From contig NC_087071.1 in NCBI RefSeq assembly GCF_963678635.1, positions 47,228,889-47,292,888 on the forward strand: a stretch of DNA of 64,000 nucleotides. The letters are read 5' to 3'. Source of the stretch: Symsagittifera roscoffensis. Taxonomy: Eukaryota > Xenacoelomorpha > Acoela > Convolutidae. The position numbers and the translations under genes are program-made. The first letter of the stretch is position 1. Each line of letters begins with the position of its first letter. Under the pieces are notes generated by a model. The model was not told the DNA's origin, searched no databases, and was given only the letters and a program-made list of their open reading frames with translations. Below, piece after piece: positions 42,894 to 53,064 of the stretch.

Positions 42894-43260
42894 AGTGTCT
42901 AACGACCTCAAACGTCGATTCACTATCCAACCTTCTCTAAAAACCCAGGACTAATAGAAATTTTTAAACAAAACTAATCATTCAAATTAGGATAAATAGT
43001 GAAGAACTTCGGTTATTCATCCTTCACTTGACCCCCCCCTCTTACCAGACCCAGGATAAATCTTAGACTTAGTAAGTTTAAAATAGTATCTAACGAACTA
43101 CTCGCGTTCTAATTATACCTGAACCTTGTGGATCGATTTACTATTCTCCAACCCTTGAACACAATCACTACCCCTAAGTAAGATTAAGTAAGTTAACACC
43201 TTAGCTTATACTAGTCACGAGAAAGTAAAAATCATTCTTCGGAATCGATATACTTTTCTC
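42894..43260 (+). other. Four consecutive stem-loops in the gypsy leader
   Basis: SL1 42894-42924 (AGTG/CACT, inner CGAC/GTCG), SL2 42998-43028 (AGTGAAG/CTTCACT), SL3 43083-43144 (ATAGTA/TACTAT, inner GAAC/GTTC) and SL4 43219-43260 (GAGAAAGTA/TACTTTTCTC with a bulge, inner ATTC-TTCG-GAAT). Most are followed by an unpaired CCAACCC or ACCCAGG linker. They are diverged copies of one module. Possible packaging, dimerisation or ribosome-entry element. Confidence 0.6.
43188..43193 (+). promoter_or_regulatory. Candidate 5' splice donor in the gypsy leader
   Basis: AA|GTAAGT lies upstream of ORF0 and gag, where a retrovirus-like element would splice to make its envelope message. Untested. Confidence 0.3.
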
Positions 43261-43373
43261 TCCAACCCTGAACAAATAGACCCAGGTTAAGCTAACCAAA
43301 AAATCGTAAGGACTAACAGTTTAAGTAATTAGAATTCACTTAACAACTTTTTGCATCCGTCATCCTAAACCTT

Positions 43374-43841
43374 ATGTCATTTAAAAACCTAGGAAATAAA
43401 CAAACAATCGTTTTACACAATTGTGAAATAGATAACAAAAAATACGATCTTGTAATCACACCTCATACACAAACAGTTGGATACATTCGCACAAAACGAC
43501 AAACACTAAAGAGGAAAATAATAACTAAACAAAGACAAATAACACGAAAAAGATTTTCAAAAAATCGAAACGCATTTTCAGAATCAGAAACCAACAGTTT
43601 AGACGAACTTTACAAACTAAAAGAATCAATAGATAAAAATTGCCCACTTCACGATCAAATATATTTTTCTGACTCAGAAACAACTTCAAATTCATCACAA
43701 AGAGGAAAAAGAAGAATAAAAAAACAGTACAAACACAAACCAGTACATTTATACAATTGGAATCAACCAATTCGACACATTAATAATTACATATTAACAG
43801 TCATCGAACGGAAAAATGAGTTCAACACACACCCCAGGTGA
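43374..43841 (+). CDS. Gypsy ORF0, basic 155-aa protein preceding gag
   Basis: ATG 43374 to TGA 43839-43841; the gag ATG (43816) lies inside its last 26 nt in another frame. The protein is strongly basic (Lys/Arg clusters such as KTKRQTLKRKI and GKRRIKKQYKHK) with an acidic Ser/Glu patch and no hydrophobic segment. It may be a nucleic-acid-binding accessory or regulatory factor. It is not a known gypsy protein. Confidence 0.65.
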   Translation: MSFKNLGNKQTIVLHNCEIDNKKYDLVITPHTQTVGYIRTKRQTLKRKIITKQRQITRKRFSKNRNAFSESETNSLDELYKLKESIDKNCPLHDQIYFSDSETTSNSSQRGKRRIKKQYKHKPVHLYNWNQPIRHINNYILTVIERKNEFNTHPR

Positions 43842-46800
43842 CGAAACTCCAGATGATGATGAAATCTTTCCTTTTATAGTAGATGCAGATACTGATAGAG
43901 GACAACACATATTTTGTCAAAATTTACTCGTAAATTTATTTGAACCCGGAATCAGTCCATGTAAAACAGAGTTCCCCGATGTAAAAATCAAAAGACAAAT
44001 CATAGATCACTATCTAAAAGATATATGCAACATAACACAACAGTATGGAATCTACTCTATAGAATTCACTTCCCCAAACCATAATAATAGAACATATACT
44101 ATTCAAACAGACGATCTTGATTTAGAATTTTCAAAAGTTTTTTCAGAATATATAAAAAGCATCCAATACCATAACTCACAAAGAGCAAACTCCATTTTCA
44201 CCAATGAAGTTTTCGCAATAATATATAGTTATATTTCGATATTAGAAAATGAACTCCCATTAACAAATGTCTCACCGACAGAAACATCTAAACATTTAAG
44301 AGTACGACATGAAATCACACTACTCTCTAGTTATTTAAACATCATTAAAGAAAATTTCACGAAAGATGACGTTTCACAACATACCAAACACGATTTACAA
44401 AAAATTTTGGCATGGTTCATAATAGATTATTTCACACACAATATTGATTTAATTGCACAAGCAAGAAAAAATTTTAGACCCCAAAATTCAAACGATGATA
44501 CCGCTATCACAGAACAATCAGATTATGTTTGGGACCCCGAATGGTCTCATCCCGCATTTATAAGCTTTCCACAATCAATTTCAAGTCAAGCAATAGGTAC
44601 AATATCTTACATAAGAGATTATGTAAGAGTAATACCATTAACAATTGATGCAACACCATTAAACTATAATACATTTTTACCCGATACACAAAATAATAGT
44701 TTAAACTCTACAGTCATACACAACGAAAACCTCAATGGAACTAGGAATCTTACTCAACAAGATATACAGACACCATCACACTTCATAAATGAAGAAATTG
44801 TACACACAACAACTACACAACAAAGTATTTCACCAATACGCCCGAATTTAACAACACCAAGAAATACAAATCTTTCACAAACACAAGTAACCTTACAATC
44901 AACCGTTAAACCTTCGGTTGCTCCAAAATATTCACATATGGATTACCAAACATATAGACCCATGACAATACCATCAAAAACACGCAAAACATTCACTAGA
45001 AACAACTTTGCAGACCATAATTATAATTATACACATCCGTCAAAAACAAATTATCAACCACAAAGGAATTTTAATCAATATACAAAACCTCGAAACTGGG
45101 ATAACCCAACGGCCCAATATAATTCCAAAAATTTTCAACCAAATCCTCCACAGGATCGCAGTGAAAATTACCCATTTTTTCAACAAAATAAAAACAAACA
45201 AACATCTTATCAAATGGATTATTTATCCTCAGATGATGATTTCTTACAACCAGATATATTTGCACCAAATACTCAAGAATATCGTAGACAAGGAATACAG
45301 AGAACACGTACAAATCATAGAAATTTTTCTCCACAACCAATAGATGCACAACATCAACAACCAATTCAACAACAAAATCTAATTAATACACAATCTTTTC
45401 AACCAATTCAACAACAAAATCCAATGACTGCACACTCGTATCAAGCATCACAAATGCAAAATGAGATACCACTCCCATATTATCTCCAACAACATGAAAT
45501 AACAAGAAACCAACTTTCGAATTTTTCTCAAATGCCAAATGCAGCAGAATCATTACAAATGACAATGAATCCATACCTAATGGGTGGATCATCAATAACA
45601 TCAAACAAACCTTTAATGGTTTTCACAGGAACAGACCCCGAATACTCTGTAGAAGATTATTTAAATGCAGTAACAGCAAACTTGATTTTAAACATTGGAC
45701 CTGAACCAATTAATACGCCACTACATCAAAATTGGATACATCGACGCACAGCGTTAATACAAACAACCTTAGATGGCGCAGCCCAAAAATGGTTTTCAGT
45801 ACTACCTCTAGAAATAAAATCAAACTGGAAAAGATTTACACAAGAATTTTCAAAAATGTTTGACTCCGAAAGAAACAAACAACAACAAAGAGTTTTATGT
45901 AATGAAATTCGCAGATTACCAAACGAAACCATCAAGCAAATAGCAGTACGAATCGAAACACTAGTTCGAAAAGCATATTCATTAAATACACATGACTATA
46001 AAAACACAAAGATGACAGAAATCTTAATGATGACCTTAACACCACAATTAAGGAAAATAGCAATAAAAAAGAGAGCATCCCATCCTTCTTCAATTCGAGA
46101 ACCCGATTTAGATTTTAGAAAACTAGTAGACAAACTAGAACAAGCAGAAATCACGATGAAACTAGAAGAAACGGAAAATCTGAAATTACAATACGTTAAC
46201 AAAATTGAAACGACTCCCACTAATATTAATAATATACAGGAATCAGAGACAGACCTCGTTGAAAAAATCACTGAAATACTCAATATTTACGAAAAGAACC
46301 CAAACTTTAAAGGCAAACCATCTTTCAAAAAATGGTGTAATTATTGCCGACGATACGGACATAGTATTTCCGAATGTAGACAAAAACAGCAAGATAGTCA
46401 AAATAAACCTCAAAAATACAAAGAACCAAATAAATCATTCTATCAATACATGAAAAAAGATCAAAATTTACCGAACAAAACAGTTCACAGCAACAACAGT
46501 TCAGGAAAACCACTCCCGAACAATACAAATTATACAAGAAATCAATCCCCATATAACTCAAGTTATAGAGGAAGATCACCAGAACGAAGAAACACGTATA
46601 ATTCATCACAAAATCACTACAATAGACCAAATAGTCGAAATAACTACTCCAGATCAAATTCAAATACACAACGATTTGTTTCTAGATCTAATTCCCAATC
46701 AAGAAATAATTACTATCCAAACAATCAATCACGAAATTCATCATACAATAGGAATAGAAACTACTCCTATAATCGAAATAGAAGTTATTCAAACAACCGA

Positions 46801-49800
46801 AACCAGAATTATCCGAACAATCGATCAAGGAATAACTCATATAATAGATCGAACTATAACAGACCAAACAATAATTACCAAAACAGATCGCGAAATAATT
46901 CACAAAATCGACACCCAAGTTATAATAATCGTTATAGAAATTATTCCCAATCACCACACCGGAATAATAATAACTATAATAACTCTAATAATCGCCACAG
47001 AAGTAGTACACCTAAACATCAAAGACAAATCAATCAAGTACAATCTAACCCAGAAACAACATCAGACCCTCCAGGTATTGATGACACAGTAACTGATACG
47101 TTACAACTCAATCAAATAAACTGTACATCATCAGATTCAGAAAGTGATACTGAAAACACTCGTTCTATCAATATGATAAAAGTCGAAAATGACTATGAAT
47201 CTGTCATATATGAACAACCCTTTCCATCACACATATATGAAAATCAATCAGAATTTCTTCAAAATTATTACACTACACCCATAAATTCCACACCAACAAC
47301 GCAAGAAACAAATGCAAAAAATACTACAGAACAACCCAATCAAAATGTCAAAACAAAATGCTTGAATACAAACCACATCTACCAAAATATACAAAAAGAA
47401 CAACCCAAAGAAAAAATCTGGACAATACCATTTCTCTTAGAAAGCCCAAGAAACAAAGAATTTCAACCACCAGACCTTGAAATCGATTTTTTAATTGATT
47501 CAGGAGCAGAATCAAACATAATAAACATTCCCACATGGAATGAAATAAAAACTTTACACCCAAAGCTAACACCTCTTGAAACCTCCAGTAAGCTAGCAAC
47601 AGCACAAGGATCAACATTGATAAACTACGGAAAAATCCAATTATTTCTCCTCCCTACCAGAACAATGGAGCAAAGTAAAATTCTAAATAAGCCATTTAAA
47701 CAAATATTCCATATCACTGATATTAAATATAATATCATTGGAATACCATTTATTTCGAAGTATATACCAACAATTAACATCCTAAATAGTAAAATATTAA
47801 TCAAAGATAAATATACAAAAACAAAAGAAACATCCTTAACATTTTTTCAAAGATTAAATAAACAACCACCATTTTTTTCAAAATTTTATCCGATATTTAA
47901 CCAACAAAGAAAACACCTGAAACCACTATCAGGAAACATCTATAATTTTTCAATCAAACAAGTTCACCAATATGATAAAGAACAAAACAAACAAAAATTT
48001 TATATGTCAGATTTTGAATTCAAACCTATTCATAAATTTTTCAAAATCACAATCTCTTCAATAAAATATTTAAAAAATTCGAATTCAGATATTATTTCCT
48101 TACATGTTTATAACAACACACCTTACCAAGTAACATTACCTTTAGGACTTTTAGGATATTGTGAAACCAACGCTACAATATCACCAATACACGAAAAAGC
48201 CTATCGCGTAAATAATATACTCCAATTACTAGATATTTGCCAATCTACAATTCTTAATGAAGAATTATCTATAAATAATATAATAAGTAACGAAAACAGA
48301 AATACGGATTATTTCACAAAAACTCCATATTTCAAACCTACATTCAACATAAGTAACTACACAGAAGACCAACAGAAATTTTTAACAATGTTTAATTTCC
48401 AACATTCACAAATAACACAAGACGAATTCGAAAAGTTAGCCAAACAGCTAATTAAATATTCATCAGTCTATGCAACATCAAAATTCGATGTTGGCAAAAT
48501 CAGTTCATCACTACATCTCCCATTAAAACCAGACGCAGTTTTCAAAAAACAGAGAGCAAGTAAAGTACCAATTCACTTACATGATAAAGTAAACAGATTA
48601 CTCGATATTTTAGAACAGTATAATATTATATCACCAGTTAATAAAGAAGAACAACCAAAAGGCAACACATTCATCAACCCCGTTATCATTCTAGCTAAAG
48701 GAGAATCATTAAAAATCGTTCTCGACGCTAGATACCTCAATTCACTCATAGATGAATCAAAATGTAATTGGCCCATCGAACCAATACAAGTTATTTTAAC
48801 AAAAATAAATGGCAAATACTTCACAACCGCCGACATGAATAGTGCATACAATCAAATGCCACTAGATGAACAATCACGACGTTTAACACAATTTGTTATC
48901 GGAAACCAACAATATGAATTTAACCGCTTATTCTATGGAATATCCATAGGACCAGCAGCATTTTCAGCTTTTATGAGCAAAATTTTTAGACCACTAATAC
49001 TTAAGAAAAACGCAATCACCTATCTAGACGATGTTTTTATGCAATCACAAACAAAAGACGAAATGTTCAATGTTTTAGAAAAATATCACCAAATACTTCA
49101 GAACGAAAATCTGAAGGCCGCCCCCGATAAATCACACTTCTTTTTGACAAGAGTTAAATTCTTAGGACATAATATAGAAAGAAAAACAATCACTCCATTG
49201 AAATCACGCATTGACGCTATTCAAAAACTTCAACCACCAACAAATAAAAAGAAAATCCAAGAATTCCTTGGAATGTTAAACTTTTTAAGTAAATATGTTT
49301 ATAAAATGCAATTATATCTACGACCATTTTACAACATCCTTAGACAACAAAATAATTTTGAATGGAATACAGAACATCAAGCACGATTCGAAGAAATAAA
49401 GAAACTTTTAACTGAACAACTTTCAAACACAATTCCAGACCCTGATCAACCATTTTATGCAATGTGCGATGCTTCGAACTTTGGCATCGGCGCAGCACTA
49501 TTACAATCACATAATGGTACAAATAAAATGAACCTGATATCAGCAAATTCCCGATTATTCACTCAAGCAGAGCTACGACTCTCAACTCTAATGAGAGAAT
49601 GTACAGCCATAATATATACACTGACAGAATATGAATTTCTGATACTTGGATCACAACATCCCACAGTTTTATTCACAGACCACAAACCAATCATTTTTCT
49701 TTTCACACAGAAGTCTAACCCAAACCACCGAGTTTACAGATTTCAATTAATTCTAATGAAATTCCCAAACTTACATATAGTTTGGACTGCAGGAAAAAAT

Positions 49801-51900
49801 CTTGCATTACCAGACACCTTAAGTCGAAATACACCACCTGAATTACTTACACGAAAAACAACAGTTGAAATACCCAAAAACATAAAATTCTACCTTGCAG
49901 AAAACGAAACATCACCCCGATTAGAATGCAAATATGCAGTTAAAACTGATATTGAACAATCACAAATAAATAATTTACAACATTTCCCACTTTATTTAGA
50001 TTGTCAAAATAATCATTATGAAGTTGACCTACTTGGAACATCAACTTTCAAACCAATCCCATATTCTCAATGGATAAAAAATAACACCCAACAAAAACGA
50101 ACAAAACAACACCAAACTAAAAAAGACCATTTTCCACTAATAGAAAAAGAAAATTTAACTGATAAAATAAATTTATCAGGACCACCAACAACCGATTCGA
50201 AATACACAATAAATCAAGTTTTTGATCTTCATGACCCATTAGATACAATACCCTTATCTAAATTCGAAATTGAAAACATTTTTCTCCCTCCAACAGAAAC
50301 GATTACAATTTCAACACTAAAACAATATCAAAATCTTGACCCGATAATTAGACAACTAAAATCATGGCACAAATATAAAACTAAACCTATCAAAGCAGAT
50401 TCAACCATTCTAGGAAACAAAACACTCCTCCGATACTTTCGCAAATTTAACAACACAACAATTAACGAAAATACAGACCTTTTAGAGTATAACCTAAATG
50501 AATCTACAGTTCCATGTCTCCCTTTAAGTATGATTCTTATAGCTTTTAATATTTCACATACACAAAATATTAAAGGACACTCTGGATCAGAAAAAACATA
50601 TTCAAATTTTATACAAAATTTTTACTTCCCAAATGCACCAATCTGGATAAAAGTACTATGCAATGACTGTATAGTATGTCAACTAAATAAACCTTACCCA
50701 AATCAAAAACAAATAGCACAAAAACAAGATTTTAAAGGACAGAGTTTGTACTTTAATCACCGTATCTCATTTGATACTAAAGGCCCAATTTCACCCTCAT
50801 CAGAAGGAAACTCCTACATTATGGTAATTGTTGACGCATTCACACACTATGTAGCACTTAACCCAGTACCACATTGTAATGCTTATTACGCATATACAAC
50901 ACTTTATGAACACTGGATAGCAAAATTTGGACTACCAGAAATTTTAGTCACAGACAATGGTACAGAATTCATAAATAATGAAATAATAACACTATGTCAT
51001 TTATACAACATTAAACACAAACCACGTACATCTCATGCACCTTGGACAAACGGCTTAGTCGAAGGTATGAACCGTTCACTACAAGAATATCTTAGATGTA
51101 TCATCAACGGAAATGATACAAAATATACCGAATGGTCAGCAGATGTAAAATTATTTCCCTTAGCATATAACTCACAAATTACGACAACACTAGGAATGTC
51201 ACCATATGAAATGGTTTTTAACCAAAAGCCACGCAAACCAATAATGTTTACAGCAAATTCCCATAAAAACGCACAAGGTTATTGTCAACCAAATAAAGAC
51301 TCAATTTGTTATAACCTACCTTTACATACACACGATGAAGATCATTTTCATCACCCACAAATTCTTAAATTAGCCTCCGGTACACACACCGAATGGATTT
51401 TAAATAGAGATAAGAAACACAATGAAATTTACCAAAAAATAACGAAAAAGTTATTACAAAGACAAAACATAAATGAACAAATCAATTCACGTTTTACACC
51501 AGCTTCCGATTTAAAAATTGGAACATTTGTTCTCATACCTAATTTTAATACTCAAAAAGGAATTTCTAAAAAATTACAACCCCTCCGAAAAGGACCCTAC
51601 CAAATAATTGCAAGACCCACTGATGTCACATATAAAATTACCGACTCCAATAAAAAAGAAATCGTTCAGCACCGAAACAACCTATTACCTTACTACCCAA
51701 AAGAATACGCACTCCGCGAATTAACCCAATTATATTCCTTCACAGGATTAAAAATAGTTCAAAACGAACCACATCTGAAAAATACAGAACAAAATGATAA
51801 CCCCACCGAAAATCAAAACACAAACCCAACCGCTACCAAAAACACTACAAAAAATCTAGACCATAAAGAATCCCAAAAGCAAAAAAAAATAGAAAAATGA
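43816..51900 (+). CDS. gag-pol: Gypsy Gag-Pol polyprotein, single 2694-codon frame
   Basis: Residues 1-600 are polar and Gln/Asn rich. A Gag capsid-like helical domain spans ~600-800, with a CCHC knuckle (CNYCRRYGHSISEC, near residue 840) and then a long Asn/Arg/Ser/Tyr repeat region (~900-1080). Aspartic protease DSGAES is near residue 1227. The reverse transcriptase has an intact YLDD near 1735, RNase H (CDASNFGIGAALL; FTDHKP) follows from ~1880, and the integrase has an HHCC finger (H...H, CNDCIVC, ~2240-2300), catalytic Asp (SFDTKGP), Asp (TDNGTEF) and Glu (GLVEGMN). All catalytic residues are present. Gag and Pol share one frame with no shift, so stoichiometry must be set by processing or otherwise. 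The TGA stop (51898-51900) overlaps the ATG of the next ORF. Confidence 0.95.
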   Translation: MSSTHTPGDETPDDDEIFPFIVDADTDRGQHIFCQNLLVNLFEPGISPCKTEFPDVKIKRQIIDHYLKDICNITQQYGIYSIEFTSPNHNNRTYTIQTDDLDLEFSKVFSEYIKSIQYHNSQRANSIFTNEVFAIIYSYISILENELPLTNVSPTETSKHLRVRHEITLLSSYLNIIKENFTKDDVSQHTKHDLQKILAWFIIDYFTHNIDLIAQARKNFRPQNSNDDTAITEQSDYVWDPEWSHPAFISFPQSISSQAIGTISYIRDYVRVIPLTIDATPLNYNTFLPDTQNNSLNSTVIHNENLNGTRNLTQQDIQTPSHFINEEIVHTTTTQQSISPIRPNLTTPRNTNLSQTQVTLQSTVKPSVAPKYSHMDYQTYRPMTIPSKTRKTFTRNNFADHNYNYTHPSKTNYQPQRNFNQYTKPRNWDNPTAQYNSKNFQPNPPQDRSENYPFFQQNKNKQTSYQMDYLSSDDDFLQPDIFAPNTQEYRRQGIQRTRTNHRNFSPQPIDAQHQQPIQQQNLINTQSFQPIQQQNPMTAHSYQASQMQNEIPLPYYLQQHEITRNQLSNFSQMPNAAESLQMTMNPYLMGGSSITSNKPLMVFTGTDPEYSVEDYLNAVTANLILNIGPEPINTPLHQNWIHRRTALIQTTLDGAAQKWFSVLPLEIKSNWKRFTQEFSKMFDSERNKQQQRVLCNEIRRLPNETIKQIAVRIETLVRKAYSLNTHDYKNTKMTEILMMTLTPQLRKIAIKKRASHPSSIREPDLDFRKLVDKLEQAEITMKLEETENLKLQYVNKIETTPTNINNIQESETDLVEKITEILNIYEKNPNFKGKPSFKKWCNYCRRYGHSISECRQKQQDSQNKPQKYKEPNKSFYQYMKKDQNLPNKTVHSNNSSGKPLPNNTNYTRNQSPYNSSYRGRSPERRNTYNSSQNHYNRPNSRNNYSRSNSNTQRFVSRSNSQSRNNYYPNNQSRNSSYNRNRNYSYNRNRSYSNNRNQNYPNNRSRNNSYNRSNYNRPNNNYQNRSRNNSQNRHPSYNNRYRNYSQSPHRNNNNYNNSNNRHRSSTPKHQRQINQVQSNPETTSDPPGIDDTVTDTLQLNQINCTSSDSESDTENTRSINMIKVENDYESVIYEQPFPSHIYENQSEFLQNYYTTPINSTPTTQETNAKNTTEQPNQNVKTKCLNTNHIYQNIQKEQPKEKIWTIPFLLESPRNKEFQPPDLEIDFLIDSGAESNIINIPTWNEIKTLHPKLTPLETSSKLATAQGSTLINYGKIQLFLLPTRTMEQSKILNKPFKQIFHITDIKYNIIGIPFISKYIPTINILNSKILIKDKYTKTKETSLTFFQRLNKQPPFFSKFYPIFNQQRKHLKPLSGNIYNFSIKQVHQYDKEQNKQKFYMSDFEFKPIHKFFKITISSIKYLKNSNSDIISLHVYNNTPYQVTLPLGLLGYCETNATISPIHEKAYRVNNILQLLDICQSTILNEELSINNIISNENRNTDYFTKTPYFKPTFNISNYTEDQQKFLTMFNFQHSQITQDEFEKLAKQLIKYSSVYATSKFDVGKISSSLHLPLKPDAVFKKQRASKVPIHLHDKVNRLLDILEQYNIISPVNKEEQPKGNTFINPVIILAKGESLKIVLDARYLNSLIDESKCNWPIEPIQVILTKINGKYFTTADMNSAYNQMPLDEQSRRLTQFVIGNQQYEFNRLFYGISIGPAAFSAFMSKIFRPLILKKNAITYLDDVFMQSQTKDEMFNVLEKYHQILQNENLKAAPDKSHFFLTRVKFLGHNIERKTITPLKSRIDAIQKLQPPTNKKKIQEFLGMLNFLSKYVYKMQLYLRPFYNILRQQNNFEWNTEHQARFEEIKKLLTEQLSNTIPDPDQPFYAMCDASNFGIGAALLQSHNGTNKMNLISANSRLFTQAELRLSTLMRECTAIIYTLTEYEFLILGSQHPTVLFTDHKPIIFLFTQKSNPNHRVYRFQLILMKFPNLHIVWTAGKNLALPDTLSRNTPPELLTRKTTVEIPKNIKFYLAENETSPRLECKYAVKTDIEQSQINNLQHFPLYLDCQNNHYEVDLLGTSTFKPIPYSQWIKNNTQQKRTKQHQTKKDHFPLIEKENLTDKINLSGPPTTDSKYTINQVFDLHDPLDTIPLSKFEIENIFLPPTETITISTLKQYQNLDPIIRQLKSWHKYKTKPIKADSTILGNKTLLRYFRKFNNTTINENTDLLEYNLNESTVPCLPLSMILIAFNISHTQNIKGHSGSEKTYSNFIQNFYFPNAPIWIKVLCNDCIVCQLNKPYPNQKQIAQKQDFKGQSLYFNHRISFDTKGPISPSSEGNSYIMVIVDAFTHYVALNPVPHCNAYYAYTTLYEHWIAKFGLPEILVTDNGTEFINNEIITLCHLYNIKHKPRTSHAPWTNGLVEGMNRSLQEYLRCIINGNDTKYTEWSADVKLFPLAYNSQITTTLGMSPYEMVFNQKPRKPIMFTANSHKNAQGYCQPNKDSICYNLPLHTHDEDHFHHPQILKLASGTHTEWILNRDKKHNEIYQKITKKLLQRQNINEQINSRFTPASDLKIGTFVLIPNFNTQKGISKKLQPLRKGPYQIIARPTDVTYKITDSNKKEIVQHRNNLLPYYPKEYALRELTQLYSFTGLKIVQNEPHLKNTEQNDNPTENQNTNPTATKNTTKNLDHKESQKQKKIEK

Positions 51901-52040
51901 CAGAACAAATAATACCCCAAGAAGAAATAGACAAATCAGAACATAGAAAAACAACAAGACTCCGAAATCAACCACGTAAAAACTACAAAATGTTCATCCC
52001 CCAATCTAAAATAATAAAGAAAGTAGAATTTAAAAAGTAA
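51897..52040 (+). CDS. 47-aa basic ORF coupled to the gag-pol stop
   Basis: ATGA overlap: the ATG at 51897 contains the first two bases of the gag-pol stop TGA. The 47 residues are charged (Lys/Arg rich, one acidic patch) and there is no hydrophobic segment. Too short for a family call. Its main support is the overlap, which recurs downstream. Confidence 0.4.
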   Translation: MTEQIIPQEEIDKSEHRKTTRLRNQPRKNYKMFIPQSKIIKKVEFKK

Positions 52041-52640
52041 TTTTAAGAGTTTATACTTCACAATCTTGAAACCTCCGTAACATTTTTCATTTCAATTTTT
52101 CAAAATAACATGCTCACAAGTACGCAATAATTCTAGTTCAAAATAGACCAATAGGATTCATCCAATCCGCCACTTTCTCTAACTTAAACTAAGATCAATT
52201 AGACGAATAATCTAGAACTCCAGGCACATCTCTAACTGTAACTTTACAACCTCCAGGTCAAAAATAAGCAAACCACTCCAACTTGACAGCTAAAATAAAT
52301 ATCACCATAATACCGTACCCCTCCCTTATCAAATAACCCAAAGATCAACAATATTTCCCCAACTCAGACCACGAATACCCCCAAAACAAATTTGATAACT
52401 TAGCCTAAAGTAACAAAATGAAGATTTTAATTAGCCTAAAGTATAAAAATCTCACCATACCCCGGATCATTTGACAAACAAAAATAAAGAAAAAGACGAC
52501 CTCCCGATCACCATAAAAATTGCCCCCAACAAATTTTTACAAAACTCAACCCACTTGTCAAAAAACTAATAAATAATTCGACCACACTAGAAAATCGCCT
52601 CAAACAGCAAAAAATATTCGACCAAGAGATCATTTCTTAA
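52041..52640 (+). other. Non-coding gap between pol and envelope region
   Basis: AT-rich with no ORF seen. TTAGCCTAAAGTA occurs twice (near 52399 and 52433). This is where a splice acceptor or internal promoter for the downstream ORFs would be expected. Confidence 0.4.
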
Positions 52641-52871
52641 ATGCTCTTCTCTCAAACAGTTGCTCAAATACTTATAAATTTTAAACATTTTTTTTCAATA
52701 CTTGAAGCCTTTATAATATTTCTTTTTGATATACTTGAATCTTTTCTAATAATCTTAATCATTTTTTGTAACATTTTTTTAATTTTCTACACTATACTCG
52801 AACTATTCCTCCAACTTTCCAAAACCCTTGAATATATCCACAGGTACGATTTTAACAACTTGTCTAAATGA
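52641..52871 (+). CDS. Small hydrophobic ORF A (76 aa)
   Basis: Almost the whole protein is Ile/Leu/Phe rich (runs such as LIILIIFCNIFLIFYTIL), enough for one or two membrane spans, with a polar C-terminus. Its TGA overlaps the ATG of ORF B (ATGA at 52868-52871). Function unknown; it could be a membrane accessory protein. Confidence 0.45.
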   Translation: MLFSQTVAQILINFKHFFSILEAFIIFLFDILESFLIILIIFCNIFLIFYTILELFLQLSKTLEYIHRYDFNNLSK

Positions 52872-53056
52872 TACGAACAATTTCCAGTAGAACTGATATT
52901 TTTTTATTGTTTGTAATTTTCATAACATTTTTATCATCCCTCATTCTGACCATATGTAAATGTATAAAAAAAGCAATCATCACATTTGCCCTAGCAACAA
53001 TTTTCCTAATTATTTTTTTGGAAGAATATTATAATAAACACAAATTTTCTCACTAA
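52868..53056 (+). CDS. Small hydrophobic ORF B (62 aa)
   Basis: Two hydrophobic segments (FLLFVIFITFLSSLILTI and ITFALATIFLIIFL) separated by KCIKK, i.e. a hairpin membrane protein by appearance. Starts in the ATGA overlap with ORF A; the next frame opens 8 nt after its stop. Confidence 0.45.
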   Translation: MIRTISSRTDIFLLFVIFITFLSSLILTICKCIKKAIITFALATIFLIIFLEEYYNKHKFSH

Positions 53057-53064
53057 AGTAATAA

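Noticed and set aside
45008-47092. Secondary + strand frames inside gag-pol (45008-45343, 46676-47092)
   Set aside because: A-rich, stop-poor sequence of the Asn/Arg/Tyr region gives chance frames. Ile/His-rich translations have no protein character.
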